A stretch of 39,081 nucleotides of DNA from Lentisphaeria bacterium UBA1791 (GCA_002314455.1 DCFZ01000041.1:1-39081), one strand, 5' to 3'. Positions 1 through 8,877 are shown, numbered from the stretch's first letter. A program made the numbers and translations. The notes: generated from the sequence alone by a model not told the origin.

Positions 1-351
1 CCTGACTGGAATTTACCCGATCAGCCGGACCTTTTCGGGGATTTTATCTGCTGAATTTTCCCCGGACAGCAGTGACTATAATCCGGTAAAAAATTTCGAA
101 GCGAATCAAAAAAATGCCCCCTCACCTCTCCGGTTGTTCCACGGATATGCCGAATTCGGGCGAGGCGATGATCGCGGGGTTTTGATGGGATGTACGCTTC
201 TATCCCCCGCGCAGATCATCAGCATTGCCGTTGTTACAAGCGGTATTGTGCTTTATTTTGTCAGCAAAAGAAAAGAAAACGCACAAATTTGACGATATTC
301 CAAAGAGCGCCGCGAAACCGGCGTCTTTGTCGGACAAGTCAGGTTGTCGCT
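1..351. other. Gene-free left edge
   Basis: I see no supported gene here. The short open frames at about 190-520 overlap each other and lack ribosome binding sites or recognisable domains. A TATAAT-like hexamer occurs near base 76, without a convincing -35 partner. On the minus strand, a small hairpin (CGCCG/CGGCG) lies downstream of the transporter gene but has no clear U-run, so I do not call it a terminator. Confidence 0.5.
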
Positions 352-1308
352 TTATTTGGCTTGACTGCCGGATAGGGAAAGCTTCTTTTTGCGGCACAGC
401 AATGCGGAAATTTCCGGCTCGATCAATGCTGCGCCGACGACGAGGATCATCCCCGCGACCTGAAAAAGCGTCACCTCTTCACCGAAGCAGAGCCAGCCGA
501 GCAATGCCGTCAGCATCGGCGTAAAATACCCGGAAATACCGAGCAATCCCGGCGAAATATAATACTGGGCGTTATTCCACGCGAAAAAAGCGAGCGCCGT
601 CGGGATCAGTCCGAGATAGAACGTTGCCGCGATATCCGCCCACTCAACGGGGTAGCTCAAATGAAATCGGAAAGCGATTTGAAAGAGCAAGATCCAAATT
701 CCGGCGAAAAGCACGCTCCACGCCGTATAAAGCAAGCCGCCCAGCTTTTTGATCGTGCGATTGGCGAGCACCGTGTAAAACGCCCACGAAGTTGCTCCCG
801 CAAAGACCATCGCGTCCCCGAAGTTGATCGAGGTAATGGCGATGCCTTCTTTGCCGATCGCCCGAAGTACGAGCATACTGCCGGCAAAGCCGAGCAACAA
901 GCCGAGCGTCTGCAGAAAGTTCGGTTTTTCCTTGAGAATGAAAATGCTCAAGAGAAAGATCAGAATCGGCGCTTCGGCTTCCAGCATCGAGGCGTTGACG
1001 ACCGGGATCCCGAAGCTCTGCCCGAAAAACAAAAGTCCGCTCATCGCCGCGGCAAAGATGCTCTGCGCCGCCAAATGAAGAAAATCCCCCGCCGAAAGGC
1101 CGCGCCACGGCGATCGGCGTTCCTTGAGCGTCACCATCGCGAGCATACAGACTCCTGCCGTCAGAAATCTGACCTGCGCCATCGTATAGCAATCGACGTT
1201 GCCGCGTTTCAGCAAAAAGCTGACGGCGGGAAAAAGAGTTCCCCAGCAGAAAACGCTCACCGCCGCCCAGAAGATCCCGAGCGCCGGAGATTTCGCAATA
1301 TCCGTCAT
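352..1308 (-). CDS. EamA/DMT-family transporter
   Basis: This 318-residue protein is an integral membrane permease of the drug/metabolite transporter superfamily. It has about ten hydrophobic helices arranged as two EamA halves (roughly residues 12-145 and 155-295), the usual length and architecture. The second half carries typical motifs such as a WAFYTVLANR segment and a late helix with PTALAFFAWNNAQ. The start is supported by GAGGATG about 5 bases upstream and by an ATGA overlap with the stop of the upstream CBM9-like gene, so the two are translationally coupled. The substrate cannot be read from sequence; members of the family export amino acids, sugars or other small metabolites. Being last in an operon with a peptidase/acyltransferase fusion, it may move a product of that enzyme, but this is inference. 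Confidence 0.9.
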   Translation of the reverse strand: MTDIAKSPALGIFWAAVSVFCWGTLFPAVSFLLKRGNVDCYTMAQVRFLTAGVCMLAMVTLKERRSPWRGLSAGDFLHLAAQSIFAAAMSGLLFFGQSFGIPVVNASMLEAEAPILIFLLSIFILKEKPNFLQTLGLLLGFAGSMLVLRAIGKEGIAITSINFGDAMVFAGATSWAFYTVLANRTIKKLGGLLYTAWSVLFAGIWILLFQIAFRFHLSYPVEWADIAATFYLGLIPTALAFFAWNNAQYYISPGLLGISGYFTPMLTALLGWLCFGEEVTLFQVAGMILVVGAALIEPEISALLCRKKKLSLSGSQAK

Positions 1309-1967
1309 CGCGCATCCTCAAAGTAAAGTTCGCCGAATTCGTCCGGCGCGTGAAAATCGGTCGTTTTGAGGTCGATCCAAGTCAGCCAGTGATAATGACT
1401 TGAAGCATCGGCGCACTTGGTGAAATTGGCGCGCCACACCTGCCCCGCAAGCGGCAGCGCGATATGCGAATTGCGCACGAAAAAGTCGATCGGAATATAA
1501 AAGCTCAAATACCAGTCGACGGGATCGGGATTTTCCGGAAAAGTGCGCCGCGGCAGAGAGCTGTGGCGCACGATGGTGTCCAATTCCGCTTGCGGCATCA
1601 CCTCGTACAATTTTTTCGACTTGTCCAGGATATGGTAAAGAAGCATATACCCGGTACAGCTCAACTCAAAGTTATAGTACCTTTCATCGCCCGCCGGGTG
1701 GACGAAAAATTCATCGCAACTGTCGAAGCAGACCATCTGCTGGTCGGCGGTCGACTTGCCGATCACATAGCGGTCGCGATTGGTGAAAACACCGGCGATG
1801 CCGTGATCGTCGTAAAGCATTTTAACGCGCGTGTCGGGCAAGTGGTCGGTACAGTCGCCGTTGGGCGTGACGATCGCAAGTTCAACGGCGTTTTGCCACT
1901 GCGCATCGTCGGGCGCCGCGCCGGGCGTCAAGGGGCAAAGCGATTTTTTTACGGTATAGCGCAGCAT
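1305..1967 (-). CDS. Carbohydrate-binding family 9-like protein
   Basis: A 220-residue protein without a signal peptide, resembling CBM9-like domain proteins (beta-sandwich modules often seen alone in Lentisphaerota and Bacteroidota). Seen: a stretch near the N-terminus with DDAQW, a central FFVHPAGDERYYNFELSCTG segment and a C-terminal WRANFTKC...WLTWIDL stretch, which match the usual positions of strands in such domains. I place the start at the second in-frame ATG (position 1967) because AAAGGA sits about 5 bases upstream of it; the first ATG would lie inside the end of the preceding gene. The gap to that gene is one base, and the 3' end overlaps the transporter gene by four bases, so the three genes form one operon. 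The ligand is unknown. Confidence 0.75.
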   Translation of the reverse strand: MLRYTVKKSLCPLTPGAAPDDAQWQNAVELAIVTPNGDCTDHLPDTRVKMLYDDHGIAGVFTNRDRYVIGKSTADQQMVCFDSCDEFFVHPAGDERYYNFELSCTGYMLLYHILDKSKKLYEVMPQAELDTIVRHSSLPRRTFPENPDPVDWYLSFYIPIDFFVRNSHIALPLAGQVWRANFTKCADASSHYHWLTWIDLKTTDFHAPDEFGELYFEDAR

Positions 1968-1968
1968 A

Positions 1969-4605
1969 TTATTTCCTTTCAAGCGGCGTATACCCGCCGG
2001 TAAATGCGGTCGTTTCCTTTAACGCATCGCGGTCGAAATCCCAATCGCTCGGCACGCTTTGTCTGACTTGGCGCGGACGCACCGGGCAACCGGCACAGCC
2101 GTTGACGGGGTCGCGCAGGAGTTTCTCGTACGCTTCGCGGTAGTCGCTCAATTTAAAGAGCATCAAGTGGCTGCGGTTGAGCATCGCTTCGCGCAACGTG
2201 CCGTTTTGCCGCATATGATCGTAGATCTTTTTCGGGTCGAAAGCGCGGCAATTGCCGTCGCGCCACCCCCAGCCGCGCAGTTTGACCTTTTTGCCGTCGA
2301 CGACGCCGTCGTATTCCTCGGTGCGCGAGCCAAGACACGGCGCGCCGACGAGCGTTTCAACGATGTGCATATAGGTCACGGCGACCGCGCAGGAAATCAG
2401 CAGACAGTATCCGCCAGACGTCTCAAGTTTGCCGAGCGGACTTTTTTCGTGCAACGACGGGTAAAGGTGATGCGTTGTGACGTAATCGAGCTTCCCCTTG
2501 CCCCAGACGGCAAAACTGTGCGTCGGGTCAAGCGAACGCACGACGCCCGGGAGCGTGCGAAACGTTTCCGAGAGGATCCCCGTGCGCGCCGGCGTATTTT
2601 CAGGATCGAAAAGGATCGCTTCGCCGTCATTGGGATATTTGGACAAGGCGGGCATCATCAGCGTGCCATCACCGGTAACCAGCTCCTGCAGAATAGTGCA
2701 GAACTTTTTTGCGCCGCCCTCAAAGTTCCCGAGCGAGCGGAACGCCGAATGGACGACCACTTTCATCCCGGCGCCAAGACCGAGTTTTTTCAGCGCGTCG
2801 ACCGCCATTTCGGGCGTGGTCGTCACGGGGTAAAGTTCGTTGTATTTTTTGTAGATGCGCGGCGGAAATTCAAAACAGCCGACTTTCACATAGTTTTCTT
2901 CCTGCAAAAACTGGAGCGTATTGCGGTAAAGTTCGAGATCGACGTCGCTCCCCGAATCGCGCAAACGGCGCCAGATTTCCCACGCGCTACGCGTACCGTC
3001 CGCCCACATCAAGGCGTCGTCGATCCACGCGGGCGCGCCCCATCCCTGATAAAGTTTGGCAACTTCGGGGTGACTTTCGTCCTTGAGCCAGTATTTCTCA
3101 AAGGAGAAAAATCCGCGGTAATTTTTGATCGGGTAAAGGAAACTCAATTTTGCATCCGACGAGTCGTCCATCGTCGTTTCTTCGACTTCTTTCGGGTAAA
3201 GACTTTGCAGAACTTCGGCAAGTTTCGCCTGATCTTCCGGGGCGGAAACAAGATTTTTGATGGAATCGAGCCGCTTGACCGCGATCTCACGGCGCATCGC
3301 CGGCGTCGCCTTGGCGGGGAAAGGCGTGTTGCAGTCGTAATCGCGGACAAGTTTTGCGAGTTCGGCCGCTTCGTTCAAGCCGGCGTTGACGAGGAACGAA
3401 ACGTACTCTTTGGTGATCGCAAAGGTCGTCGCGAGCGTTTCGGGGTCGATGCGATCAGGCGTATCGGTCGACTTGTGGTAATTGGCATCGGCGAGGACTT
3501 CCAAATAAGTGAGCGCGGTGCCGAAGTAAGGTTCCGCCAAACTCGCATCGATTCCCGTGATGCCGCCGACGCTCGCCGAAAAACCGTGTTTTTCAAGACA
3601 ATGTTTCAAGAGCGGCGTCGCGTAGGTCGGGAATGCGGGCGCGCTGTCGCCGATGCCGCCGACGTGATCGAGCGAAACGCCGACCATATCGACGTTGAGT
3701 CCGGCGACGAAATTCGGTTTCGTTTTGAGCGAATTGACATAAGCTTGCAAACTTTTCGCCTCGTGCGTAAAAAGCAAGCGGATACCGCGGCGGCGCGGCT
3801 GTTTCTGCAATTCGCGCACGATCGCGAGCATCTGGGCGACGCCGCTTGCGTTGTCGTTGGCGCCCTGCTCAAACAAATGTCCGGTAAGGACGATCTCTTC
3901 GCTTGTTTCACCGGGGAGGAAACCGGTAACGACGCCGATTTCGCCCGGCGTCATCGACGCGTCGACCTTGGCGTGAAGCGTCACGCTTCCCTGTTTCAAC
4001 TGCGCTTCCAGTTGCCGCCCCTCGTCGGGGGTGATCGAAAAGGCAAAGGGATGTTCGGGAATCTCCCAAAAGGGCAGTTGATAATTCAACCACTTGCGCG
4101 ACTTGGAGTTGAGATAGGAAAACGCCGGCTGTTTCGCGCGCTCCGCGCCGAAGCCGATATGCGACAGCACGACTCCGAGCGCCCCGCAGCGGATGAAACT
4201 CATCACTTCGGGAATCCACGGCGAATGGTCGGTGACGAGGACGATCTTGCCGGAAATGTCTGCGTCGGTGTAAAGCGCAAGTTCCGCTGTCACATCAGCG
4301 CTTTTGCTGTAAAGTCCAAGCGAACAGGGCTCTTCGCGATAGGAACAAAGTTGTTTCTCTTGGCCGCCCTTTTGCACGATGCTCAACGTCGATTCTTTCG
4401 GATCCCACGCGAGCGGCATCAGCCACCCGGCGTGATCGGTAACGCCGTCGGAGCGATAGCGCAAAGTTTCGACCTGCGTCAAATTCATTTCGCGCATAAT
4501 CTTTTCGACCATGCGCCACGTCTGCCGCATCGCGGAATAAGAAAAAAACCGGTCGCTCTCATAGATGCGCCGGATCGTCTGAAGCATAAAATCAAGCGAC
4601 TCCAT
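1969..4605 (-). CDS. M28-type peptidase fused to AAC(3)-like acyltransferase
   Basis: An 878-residue, apparently cytoplasmic multidomain protein. Residues about 1-110 form an N-terminal region like that of DUF4910/M28 proteins. A PA-like insert spans about 110-215. The M28 zinc peptidase core follows, with candidate ligands His243 (GHLFEQ), Asp251 (GANDNASG), Glu282 (FTHEAKS), Asp306 (NVDMVG) and His377 (YHKSTDTPD). The residue before Glu282 is His281, where classical M28 enzymes have the catalytic Glu. A winged-helix-like linker (about 490-590) leads to an AAC(3)/YokD-type acyltransferase domain (about 592-835), with HSAFRSLG, GDGTLMMPALS and a conserved-type His696 in DPTHSFAVWG. A CAGC motif ends the domain (837-840). 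I use the second ATG because AAAGGG lies 6 bases upstream; the first ATG has no binding site. It heads the operon with the CBM9-like and EamA genes. Confidence 0.82.
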   Translation of the reverse strand: MESLDFMLQTIRRIYESDRFFSYSAMRQTWRMVEKIMREMNLTQVETLRYRSDGVTDHAGWLMPLAWDPKESTLSIVQKGGQEKQLCSYREEPCSLGLYSKSADVTAELALYTDADISGKIVLVTDHSPWIPEVMSFIRCGALGVVLSHIGFGAERAKQPAFSYLNSKSRKWLNYQLPFWEIPEHPFAFSITPDEGRQLEAQLKQGSVTLHAKVDASMTPGEIGVVTGFLPGETSEEIVLTGHLFEQGANDNASGVAQMLAIVRELQKQPRRRGIRLLFTHEAKSLQAYVNSLKTKPNFVAGLNVDMVGVSLDHVGGIGDSAPAFPTYATPLLKHCLEKHGFSASVGGITGIDASLAEPYFGTALTYLEVLADANYHKSTDTPDRIDPETLATTFAITKEYVSFLVNAGLNEAAELAKLVRDYDCNTPFPAKATPAMRREIAVKRLDSIKNLVSAPEDQAKLAEVLQSLYPKEVEETTMDDSSDAKLSFLYPIKNYRGFFSFEKYWLKDESHPEVAKLYQGWGAPAWIDDALMWADGTRSAWEIWRRLRDSGSDVDLELYRNTLQFLQEENYVKVGCFEFPPRIYKKYNELYPVTTTPEMAVDALKKLGLGAGMKVVVHSAFRSLGNFEGGAKKFCTILQELVTGDGTLMMPALSKYPNDGEAILFDPENTPARTGILSETFRTLPGVVRSLDPTHSFAVWGKGKLDYVTTHHLYPSLHEKSPLGKLETSGGYCLLISCAVAVTYMHIVETLVGAPCLGSRTEEYDGVVDGKKVKLRGWGWRDGNCRAFDPKKIYDHMRQNGTLREAMLNRSHLMLFKLSDYREAYEKLLRDPVNGCAGCPVRPRQVRQSVPSDWDFDRDALKETTAFTGGYTPLERK

Positions 4606-4651
4606 CGTCTGCCCTTTCATTGCTGTATTTTTTCTACCAAAATTTGCTCTT

Positions 4652-4679
4652 AATATAACGGTGCAAAATCAAAATTCAA
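4652..4679 (-). promoter_or_regulatory. Promoter of the M28-AAC(3) operon
   Basis: On the minus strand TTGAAT and TATATT are separated by 16 bases, about 50 bases upstream of the operon's first gene. The region is AT-rich between two GC-rich genes. Confidence 0.6.
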
Positions 4680-4738
4680 ATTTATATATGCTGTTTTTTT
4701 ATCGACAGCTCTTTATCGGGCATTCTCTTGCCGTTTCC

Positions 4739-7117
4739 TCAATGCGATTGCCCTTTCCGCTCGCGGTCTTCGGCGGAATCGCTCTTTTCCCGTTGCGACG
4801 GCACTACCAAGCCCGGAAATTTCGGTTCAAGTCCGGGGACGATGCCGACAAAAGCCGCGTCGTCGACCCAAATGGTGCCCTCGCCCTGATTGACAAGCTG
4901 AACCGTCAAAGTTTGAGTCGTATCTTTGACCGTCACGCGAAGCGTCGCCTGTCGCCATTCCCCGTCCGCACGAAATTCGGCGTCGGCAAGAAAATCCCCC
5001 TCGTTTTCCACGACAGCAAGTTTCAAGTTGGAAGCGGAACTTTCCTTTGCCAGACGGTACCAGACGGAAAATTCATACAATTGGCCGCGCTGAAAACCGG
5101 TCAGCGTTTGCGCAACGCCGGCGTTTTGCCCGATCAGCGCACAGCTTTGGTTCAAAATGGAATTCCGCGTCGCATAGCAAACGTCGATGCCGCCTTTGCC
5201 GCGCTGAACGTCGATCTTTTTCGTCCCGACGGCGAACCACGGCGCTGCGCCGGGCGCGTTGCCGCGCCGGATCAACGAGCGAAGCGGCGTCTGCCACTGC
5301 CGGTAGACGGGGCGCAAATGACGGGAAAAATCGTGCCCCGCCTGCCACGTGTCGCCGGGAGCGTACGCCCCGACGGAAGCGACCTTTCCCGTGATGCCCG
5401 GCAGCGGAAATCCCTTGCCGACGCCCTCGGGGATCGAGGTGAATTTCAACGCCGCAAGTTTTTCCGTCGGGATATCCTCGATATTGCCCCATACCGCAAG
5501 TTGCGGATGTTTCATCAGCGCGTGGTCGGTCGCGTTGTTGACGTAGGCGCAGTTGTACATCCAATCCGTCGGCCACCGCCCCCAGATCTTGCAAGTGCCG
5601 ATCACGGTGTTGTTGATGACGAAGTTATTCTGGCTCGGGCGGTTCAGATTGATGCCGCTGATGCCGCAATCCCAGACGACGTTTTGGTAGATGAAGTAAT
5701 TGGTGGTGAAATTGTCGAGGTAGATCCCCATGCGGATCCCCGACGAGAGATTTTCGTGGATGAAATTGTGATGGTATTCCGTCCCCCCGCCGTCGGCGCC
5801 GCAAGTGTAGATCGCGCCGAGGTCGCGGCAGAGATGCCCCATGCGGTAAATATTGTTGTACTGCAAAATGTGCGCGCTTCCGTTGGGCTGGATGCAGTCG
5901 CGGCTGGTATCGTGGATCGAATTGTGACTGACGAGGATCCGCGCGGAATCCGGCGTCAATTTGACCGGGCATTCGTAGCTCGCGTGAAAACCGGTGTCGT
6001 GGATGTCGCAGTTGACGATCGCGTGATCTTCCCCCGAAACGATCACGCCGCTGCCGTAACTGTAGGCGATCTCGCTGTCGCAGATCATGGAATCGCGCCC
6101 CCCCAACAGCACGCCGACGTCGCTTTTCAGCGCGTAACCGGTGTTGCCGCCATCAATGTAACCCAAGTAAAAACAGCGCATATTTTCCAATTTCACGCGC
6201 TGGCATTTCGGCAACACCAGACTGCCGCCGAGAGTCTTGAATCCGACAATCTGAAGGTCGTGGACGGCGAGATCCCTGGTGTTGACAATGTCTTTTTCGA
6301 CTTGCATTGCAATATCGAGCGCATCGGGCGTCTCGCCCGGAGCAAGTTGCAGATAGAGCGTTTGGGTCGCATCGTCGACAAAATATTCGCCCGGCTGGTC
6401 GATCTCTCCGACGCCGCCGAGCAAGTAGAAAAAGCCCCCCTGCGGCGCATTCGGCGCGTGATAGGGGATCGCGGCGCACCGCGATTCCTGCTTGTCGTCG
6501 AGATGAAACGTGATCGCCTTTTGCGCGGCGTCGTAATCGTCGACGGTGACGCTCCAACTGGTCCAGCGCGCCCCGCCCAAGACCCAAAGCGTCGCATTTT
6601 TCCAGTAATGGTCGGGGCGGTCGGGCAGATCGCGGCAGACCAGTTTTTCCGCGCCCGAAGCATCCGGCTGATACGCCGCGCCGTGCCAGTTGAGAAAATC
6701 AGCGCTTTCCCGCTTGGGCCAGCGGGCGCGGAAACCGGGCTTGCCGTTGATGAAAACCCAGTTGCGACCGGGGAGCGTGCGGGTAACGGCGGCTTTCCAG
6801 AGATCACCCTTGACGTGTTGCCAGTTCTTCACGGGGGCAAGCGCGGTTAAAACCGCTTCGTGCGGCTTTTCTGAGCGGATGACGATCGGCTTGCCCGCTT
6901 CACCGGAAGGAAGTTGATCGAGATGTTCGCAATAACGCCCCGGGTGTACGATGCAGACGTCGCCCGGTTTCAGTTGACTGAACGCATATTTCAAGGTTCG
7001 GAAGGGAGCGTCGGCGCAACCGCTGTCGGCGTCATTGCCGTCGATGGCGACGTGAAACTCGTTGCCGCACAACATCCCGCACAGCAAATACAACAAAATA
7101 GATGCGTTTCGTTTCAT
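4739..7117 (-). CDS. Secreted right-handed beta-helix protein with C-terminal CBM
   Basis: A protein of about 792 residues. An N-terminal hydrophobic stretch (MKRNASILLYLLCGML) predicts export. A DUF1565-like start follows (HVAIDGNDADSG...PFRTLKYAFSQLKPGDVCIVHPGRY), as in pectate-lyase-fold proteins. The central region (about 270-540) has parallel beta-helix coils rich in Asn and short hydrophobic strands (for example SYGSGVIVSGEDHAIVNC). The last about 130 residues resemble a CBM4/9-type jelly roll (YEFSVWYRLAKESS...WRQATLRV...IWVDDAAF). The family includes polysaccharide lyases and glycosidases; the substrate is not readable. The ATG at 7117 is preferred, though a GTG 9 bases upstream is in frame. 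Neither has a good ribosome binding site, so initiation may depend on the short leader ORF just upstream. Confidence 0.82.
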   Translation of the reverse strand: MKRNASILLYLLCGMLCGNEFHVAIDGNDADSGCADAPFRTLKYAFSQLKPGDVCIVHPGRYCEHLDQLPSGEAGKPIVIRSEKPHEAVLTALAPVKNWQHVKGDLWKAAVTRTLPGRNWVFINGKPGFRARWPKRESADFLNWHGAAYQPDASGAEKLVCRDLPDRPDHYWKNATLWVLGGARWTSWSVTVDDYDAAQKAITFHLDDKQESRCAAIPYHAPNAPQGGFFYLLGGVGEIDQPGEYFVDDATQTLYLQLAPGETPDALDIAMQVEKDIVNTRDLAVHDLQIVGFKTLGGSLVLPKCQRVKLENMRCFYLGYIDGGNTGYALKSDVGVLLGGRDSMICDSEIAYSYGSGVIVSGEDHAIVNCDIHDTGFHASYECPVKLTPDSARILVSHNSIHDTSRDCIQPNGSAHILQYNNIYRMGHLCRDLGAIYTCGADGGGTEYHHNFIHENLSSGIRMGIYLDNFTTNYFIYQNVVWDCGISGINLNRPSQNNFVINNTVIGTCKIWGRWPTDWMYNCAYVNNATDHALMKHPQLAVWGNIEDIPTEKLAALKFTSIPEGVGKGFPLPGITGKVASVGAYAPGDTWQAGHDFSRHLRPVYRQWQTPLRSLIRRGNAPGAAPWFAVGTKKIDVQRGKGGIDVCYATRNSILNQSCALIGQNAGVAQTLTGFQRGQLYEFSVWYRLAKESSASNLKLAVVENEGDFLADAEFRADGEWRQATLRVTVKDTTQTLTVQLVNQGEGTIWVDDAAFVGIVPGLEPKFPGLVVPSQREKSDSAEDRERKGQSH

Positions 7118-7132
7118 TTTATTCACTTGGCG

Positions 7133-7162
7133 TCAATCTTTCCCGGCAAGCAGATCGTCCAT
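7133..7162 (-). CDS. Nine-residue leader ORF upstream of the beta-helix gene
   Basis: An ATG with an excellent AAGGAG six bases upstream opens a reading frame encoding MDDLLAGKD, ending in TGA 15 bases before the ATG of the beta-helix gene (6 bases before the in-frame GTG). The downstream gene lacks its own strong ribosome binding site. I infer a translated leader peptide that couples or regulates downstream translation. A frameshift joining the two frames is an alternative, but the nine residues do not look like part of a signal peptide. Confidence 0.45.
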   Translation of the reverse strand: MDDLLAGKD

Positions 7163-7172
7163 ATCATTCTCC

Positions 7173-7190
7173 TTATCACGTTTGTGATAA
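7173..7190. promoter_or_regulatory. Perfect palindromic operator
   Basis: TTATCAC-GTTT-GTGATAA is a 7-4-7 perfect inverted repeat. It overlaps the last bases of the -10 box of the minus-strand promoter and covers the predicted transcription start, ending just before the ribosome binding site of the leader ORF. The position is that of a repressor operator (LacI-, GntR- or similar family). The regulator is not in the window. Confidence 0.6.
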
Positions 7191-7217
7191 AATAGCATAA
7201 AACACAAGGGAAAACAA
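7189..7217 (-). promoter_or_regulatory. Promoter of the beta-helix gene
   Basis: On the minus strand TTGTTT and TATTTT are 17 bases apart, directly upstream of the palindrome and the leader ORF. Confidence 0.55.
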
Positions 7218-7237
7218 GCGGTTCGTCCTATTTTTGT

Positions 7238-7266
7238 TTGCATTTCAACCGATGCGGGATTATAGT
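7238..7266 (+). promoter_or_regulatory. Promoter of the Sel1 membrane protein gene
   Basis: TTGCAT and TATAGT are separated by exactly 17 bases, about 36 bases upstream of the ATG at 7303. It is divergent from the beta-helix promoter, with 20 bases between the two -35 elements. Confidence 0.65.
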
Positions 7267-7302
7267 TAAACATCAACCATTTCAGGACGGCTAAAGTTGC
7301 AA

Positions 7303-8421
7303 ATGAAAAAAATATCGGCAATCGGTTTCGCGTTGCTTTCCGGAAGCGCCTTGTTTGCGGGGGAAGCAACTTCAAACGTGCGCTTTTCCACTTTTCTCGA
7401 AAAGAATTTCTACGGAATTTCGTTTCGGATGATCCTCATTCTGGCGCTCGGCGCGATCTTTTTCGCATTTCTGAAAGGCTTTATGTCATTGTGCAAAAGC
7501 ATTCAGGATCAAAACATTGACAATCTTCAGAAATCGGCAAAAGCGGGCAATTCTCAGGCGCAATACCAGCTTGGCAGACACTATGAATGCGGCGATCAGG
7601 TACCCAAAGACCCGGCGCAGGCGCTGGCGTGGTATCGCCTCGCCGCACGGCAGGGCAGCAAGAAGGCTTTGCGCCGGTTGGTCACGATCAAACTTTTCGG
7701 CAAAAAAAGCAAGGAAGAAAAACTGCAGATCACGAAATTTCTTGCTCCATACAACACCTGTTGCTTCAGCTTATCCGCGCTGACGGTGGTCGGTTTCGGC
7801 ATTGCATTGCTGGTGTTGGAGCGAATCTCCTACGATTGGATGTTCCTTTTTGGCGCGCTCGGCGCAATGTGCATTCTTGCCGTCTTGCTGCCCCGCTTCC
7901 TGCAAAACAAAATCTGCTGGGGAATTTGGGAAGCCTTTATCTGCTATATTTTGCTTCACAGCGTCTTTGCCGTTTTCATCGGCTTTTGGGGTGTTGCCGT
8001 GTGGCTGACGGCGTCGATCATCCTCGGGGGCGCCATGATCGCCCAGCGCCTCGGCGATGACGAAGAACAAATGACCGCCTCGCGCGTCACGTCAATCCTG
8101 GTGTTTTTAGCGTTGCTCGCCGCCTGCTGGTGGTGCGATATTACGTGGTGGTGGATGGCGCTCGCCGGCGCGCTGGTCCTCTTCACGGCATTCGGCTTGT
8201 GCGTTAGCAAAAAGGACTTCACGGCAACGTGGTTTCTTTTTGTCGGCGCCGTCTGTTGCGATATTTTTCACGCTTCGTGGTACTTGATGATCGGCTTTGC
8301 GGGGATTACGTGGTTCTCTCATCAATGCATAAAATCCACCTTGAACGGGTTGCGGGAGTATTGCCGTCGGGAAGTTGCCGAAGAAAACGTTTCACCCGTC
8401 GCAGAAAAATCCGATCAGTGA
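7303..8421 (+). CDS. Sel1-repeat polytopic membrane protein
   Basis: A 372-residue protein with an N-terminal signal-like segment (MKKISAIGFALLSGSALFAG), one transmembrane helix (about 43-62) and then Sel1-like repeats (about residues 75-130: SAKAGNSQAQYQLGRHYECG and ALAWYRLAARQGSKKAL). At least six further hydrophobic helices fill residues about 150-340, ending in a charged cytoplasmic tail. Sel1 repeats mediate protein-protein contacts. I do not recognise the membrane part as a named family. TTG at 7297 is also in frame; I chose the ATG. The stop overlaps the GTG start of the next gene in a GTGA arrangement, so both are co-translated. Confidence 0.8.
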   Translation: MKKISAIGFALLSGSALFAGEATSNVRFSTFLEKNFYGISFRMILILALGAIFFAFLKGFMSLCKSIQDQNIDNLQKSAKAGNSQAQYQLGRHYECGDQVPKDPAQALAWYRLAARQGSKKALRRLVTIKLFGKKSKEEKLQITKFLAPYNTCCFSLSALTVVGFGIALLVLERISYDWMFLFGALGAMCILAVLLPRFLQNKICWGIWEAFICYILLHSVFAVFIGFWGVAVWLTASIILGGAMIAQRLGDDEEQMTASRVTSILVFLALLAACWWCDITWWWMALAGALVLFTAFGLCVSKKDFTATWFLFVGAVCCDIFHASWYLMIGFAGITWFSHQCIKSTLNGLREYCRREVAEENVSPVAEKSDQ

Positions 8422-8825
8422 TTACCAAAGCGCACATCATCCTTGTTTCGGCTTGCATTGGTTTGCTTGCCGGTTGCAACGTCGAAAAAACGATCGGGAG
8501 CGACGCTTCGCCGCAAGCGGCCGTTCCCGTAGTCAGCGTCATGCCGGTCGCCCTCCCCGTGGCGCCGGCGCAACGCGGTTTCGGCCCGGCGCCGCTGCGG
8601 CCGCATTTTTCGCCCTTTTACAATAATTGCAACGTCCGCACCTGGACGGCGCCGCCATTCTTTCCCAGCGTGCCGCCGGCGTACCAGCACGACGTCGTCA
8701 CGTTGACCGACGCCGCGATGAACGGCACGGCGGGCGCGCACAACATCACCGCCCCCGTCGCCCTGCTCCCCGTTCAGCAGGCGCCGGTTCAACCGATCAT
8801 CATCGAACCTTACATCAACTGGTAG
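8418..8825 (+). CDS. Small proline-rich lipoprotein
   Basis: A 135-residue protein starting with GTG at 8418, overlapping the stop of the Sel1 gene by four bases. The first about 17 residues form a lipoprotein signal with a clear lipobox (IGLLAGC). The mature part is rich in Pro, Ala and Val and has no domain I recognise. A longer open reading frame runs upstream in the same frame, but that part is antisense-like shadow inside the previous gene; the GTG is the only start placing the lipobox correctly. It probably works at the membrane with the Sel1 protein (inference from coupling). Confidence 0.7.
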   Translation: MITKAHIILVSACIGLLAGCNVEKTIGSDASPQAAVPVVSVMPVALPVAPAQRGFGPAPLRPHFSPFYNNCNVRTWTAPPFFPSVPPAYQHDVVTLTDAAMNGTAGAHNITAPVALLPVQQAPVQPIIIEPYINW

Positions 8826-8849
8826 CGCTTGTCGTCCTCAAAGATCAGC

Positions 8850-8877
8850 TTGACAAATCAAAACATTGCGTTATATT
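8850..8877 (+). promoter_or_regulatory. Promoter of the ArsR-type regulator gene
   Basis: A consensus TTGACA followed after 16 bases by TATATT, about 35 bases upstream of the start codon. The bases TTGACAAATCA resemble TTGACGATCA in the next promoter at 9215, which may indicate a shared operator overlapping both -35 boxes. Confidence 0.75.

Noticed and set aside
1969..4605. Aminoglycoside resistance gene
   Set aside because: The AAC(3)-type domain is part of a large fusion in a metabolic operon; the superfamily contains many members not acting on aminoglycosides, so resistance cannot be claimed.
2059..4653. 864-residue plus-strand ORF
   Set aside because: It is antisense to the M28-AAC(3) gene, Arg/Val-rich and has no recognisable motif; typical GC-rich shadow.
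4661..6850. 729-residue plus-strand ORF
   Set aside because: It is antisense to the beta-helix gene and shows only shadow composition.
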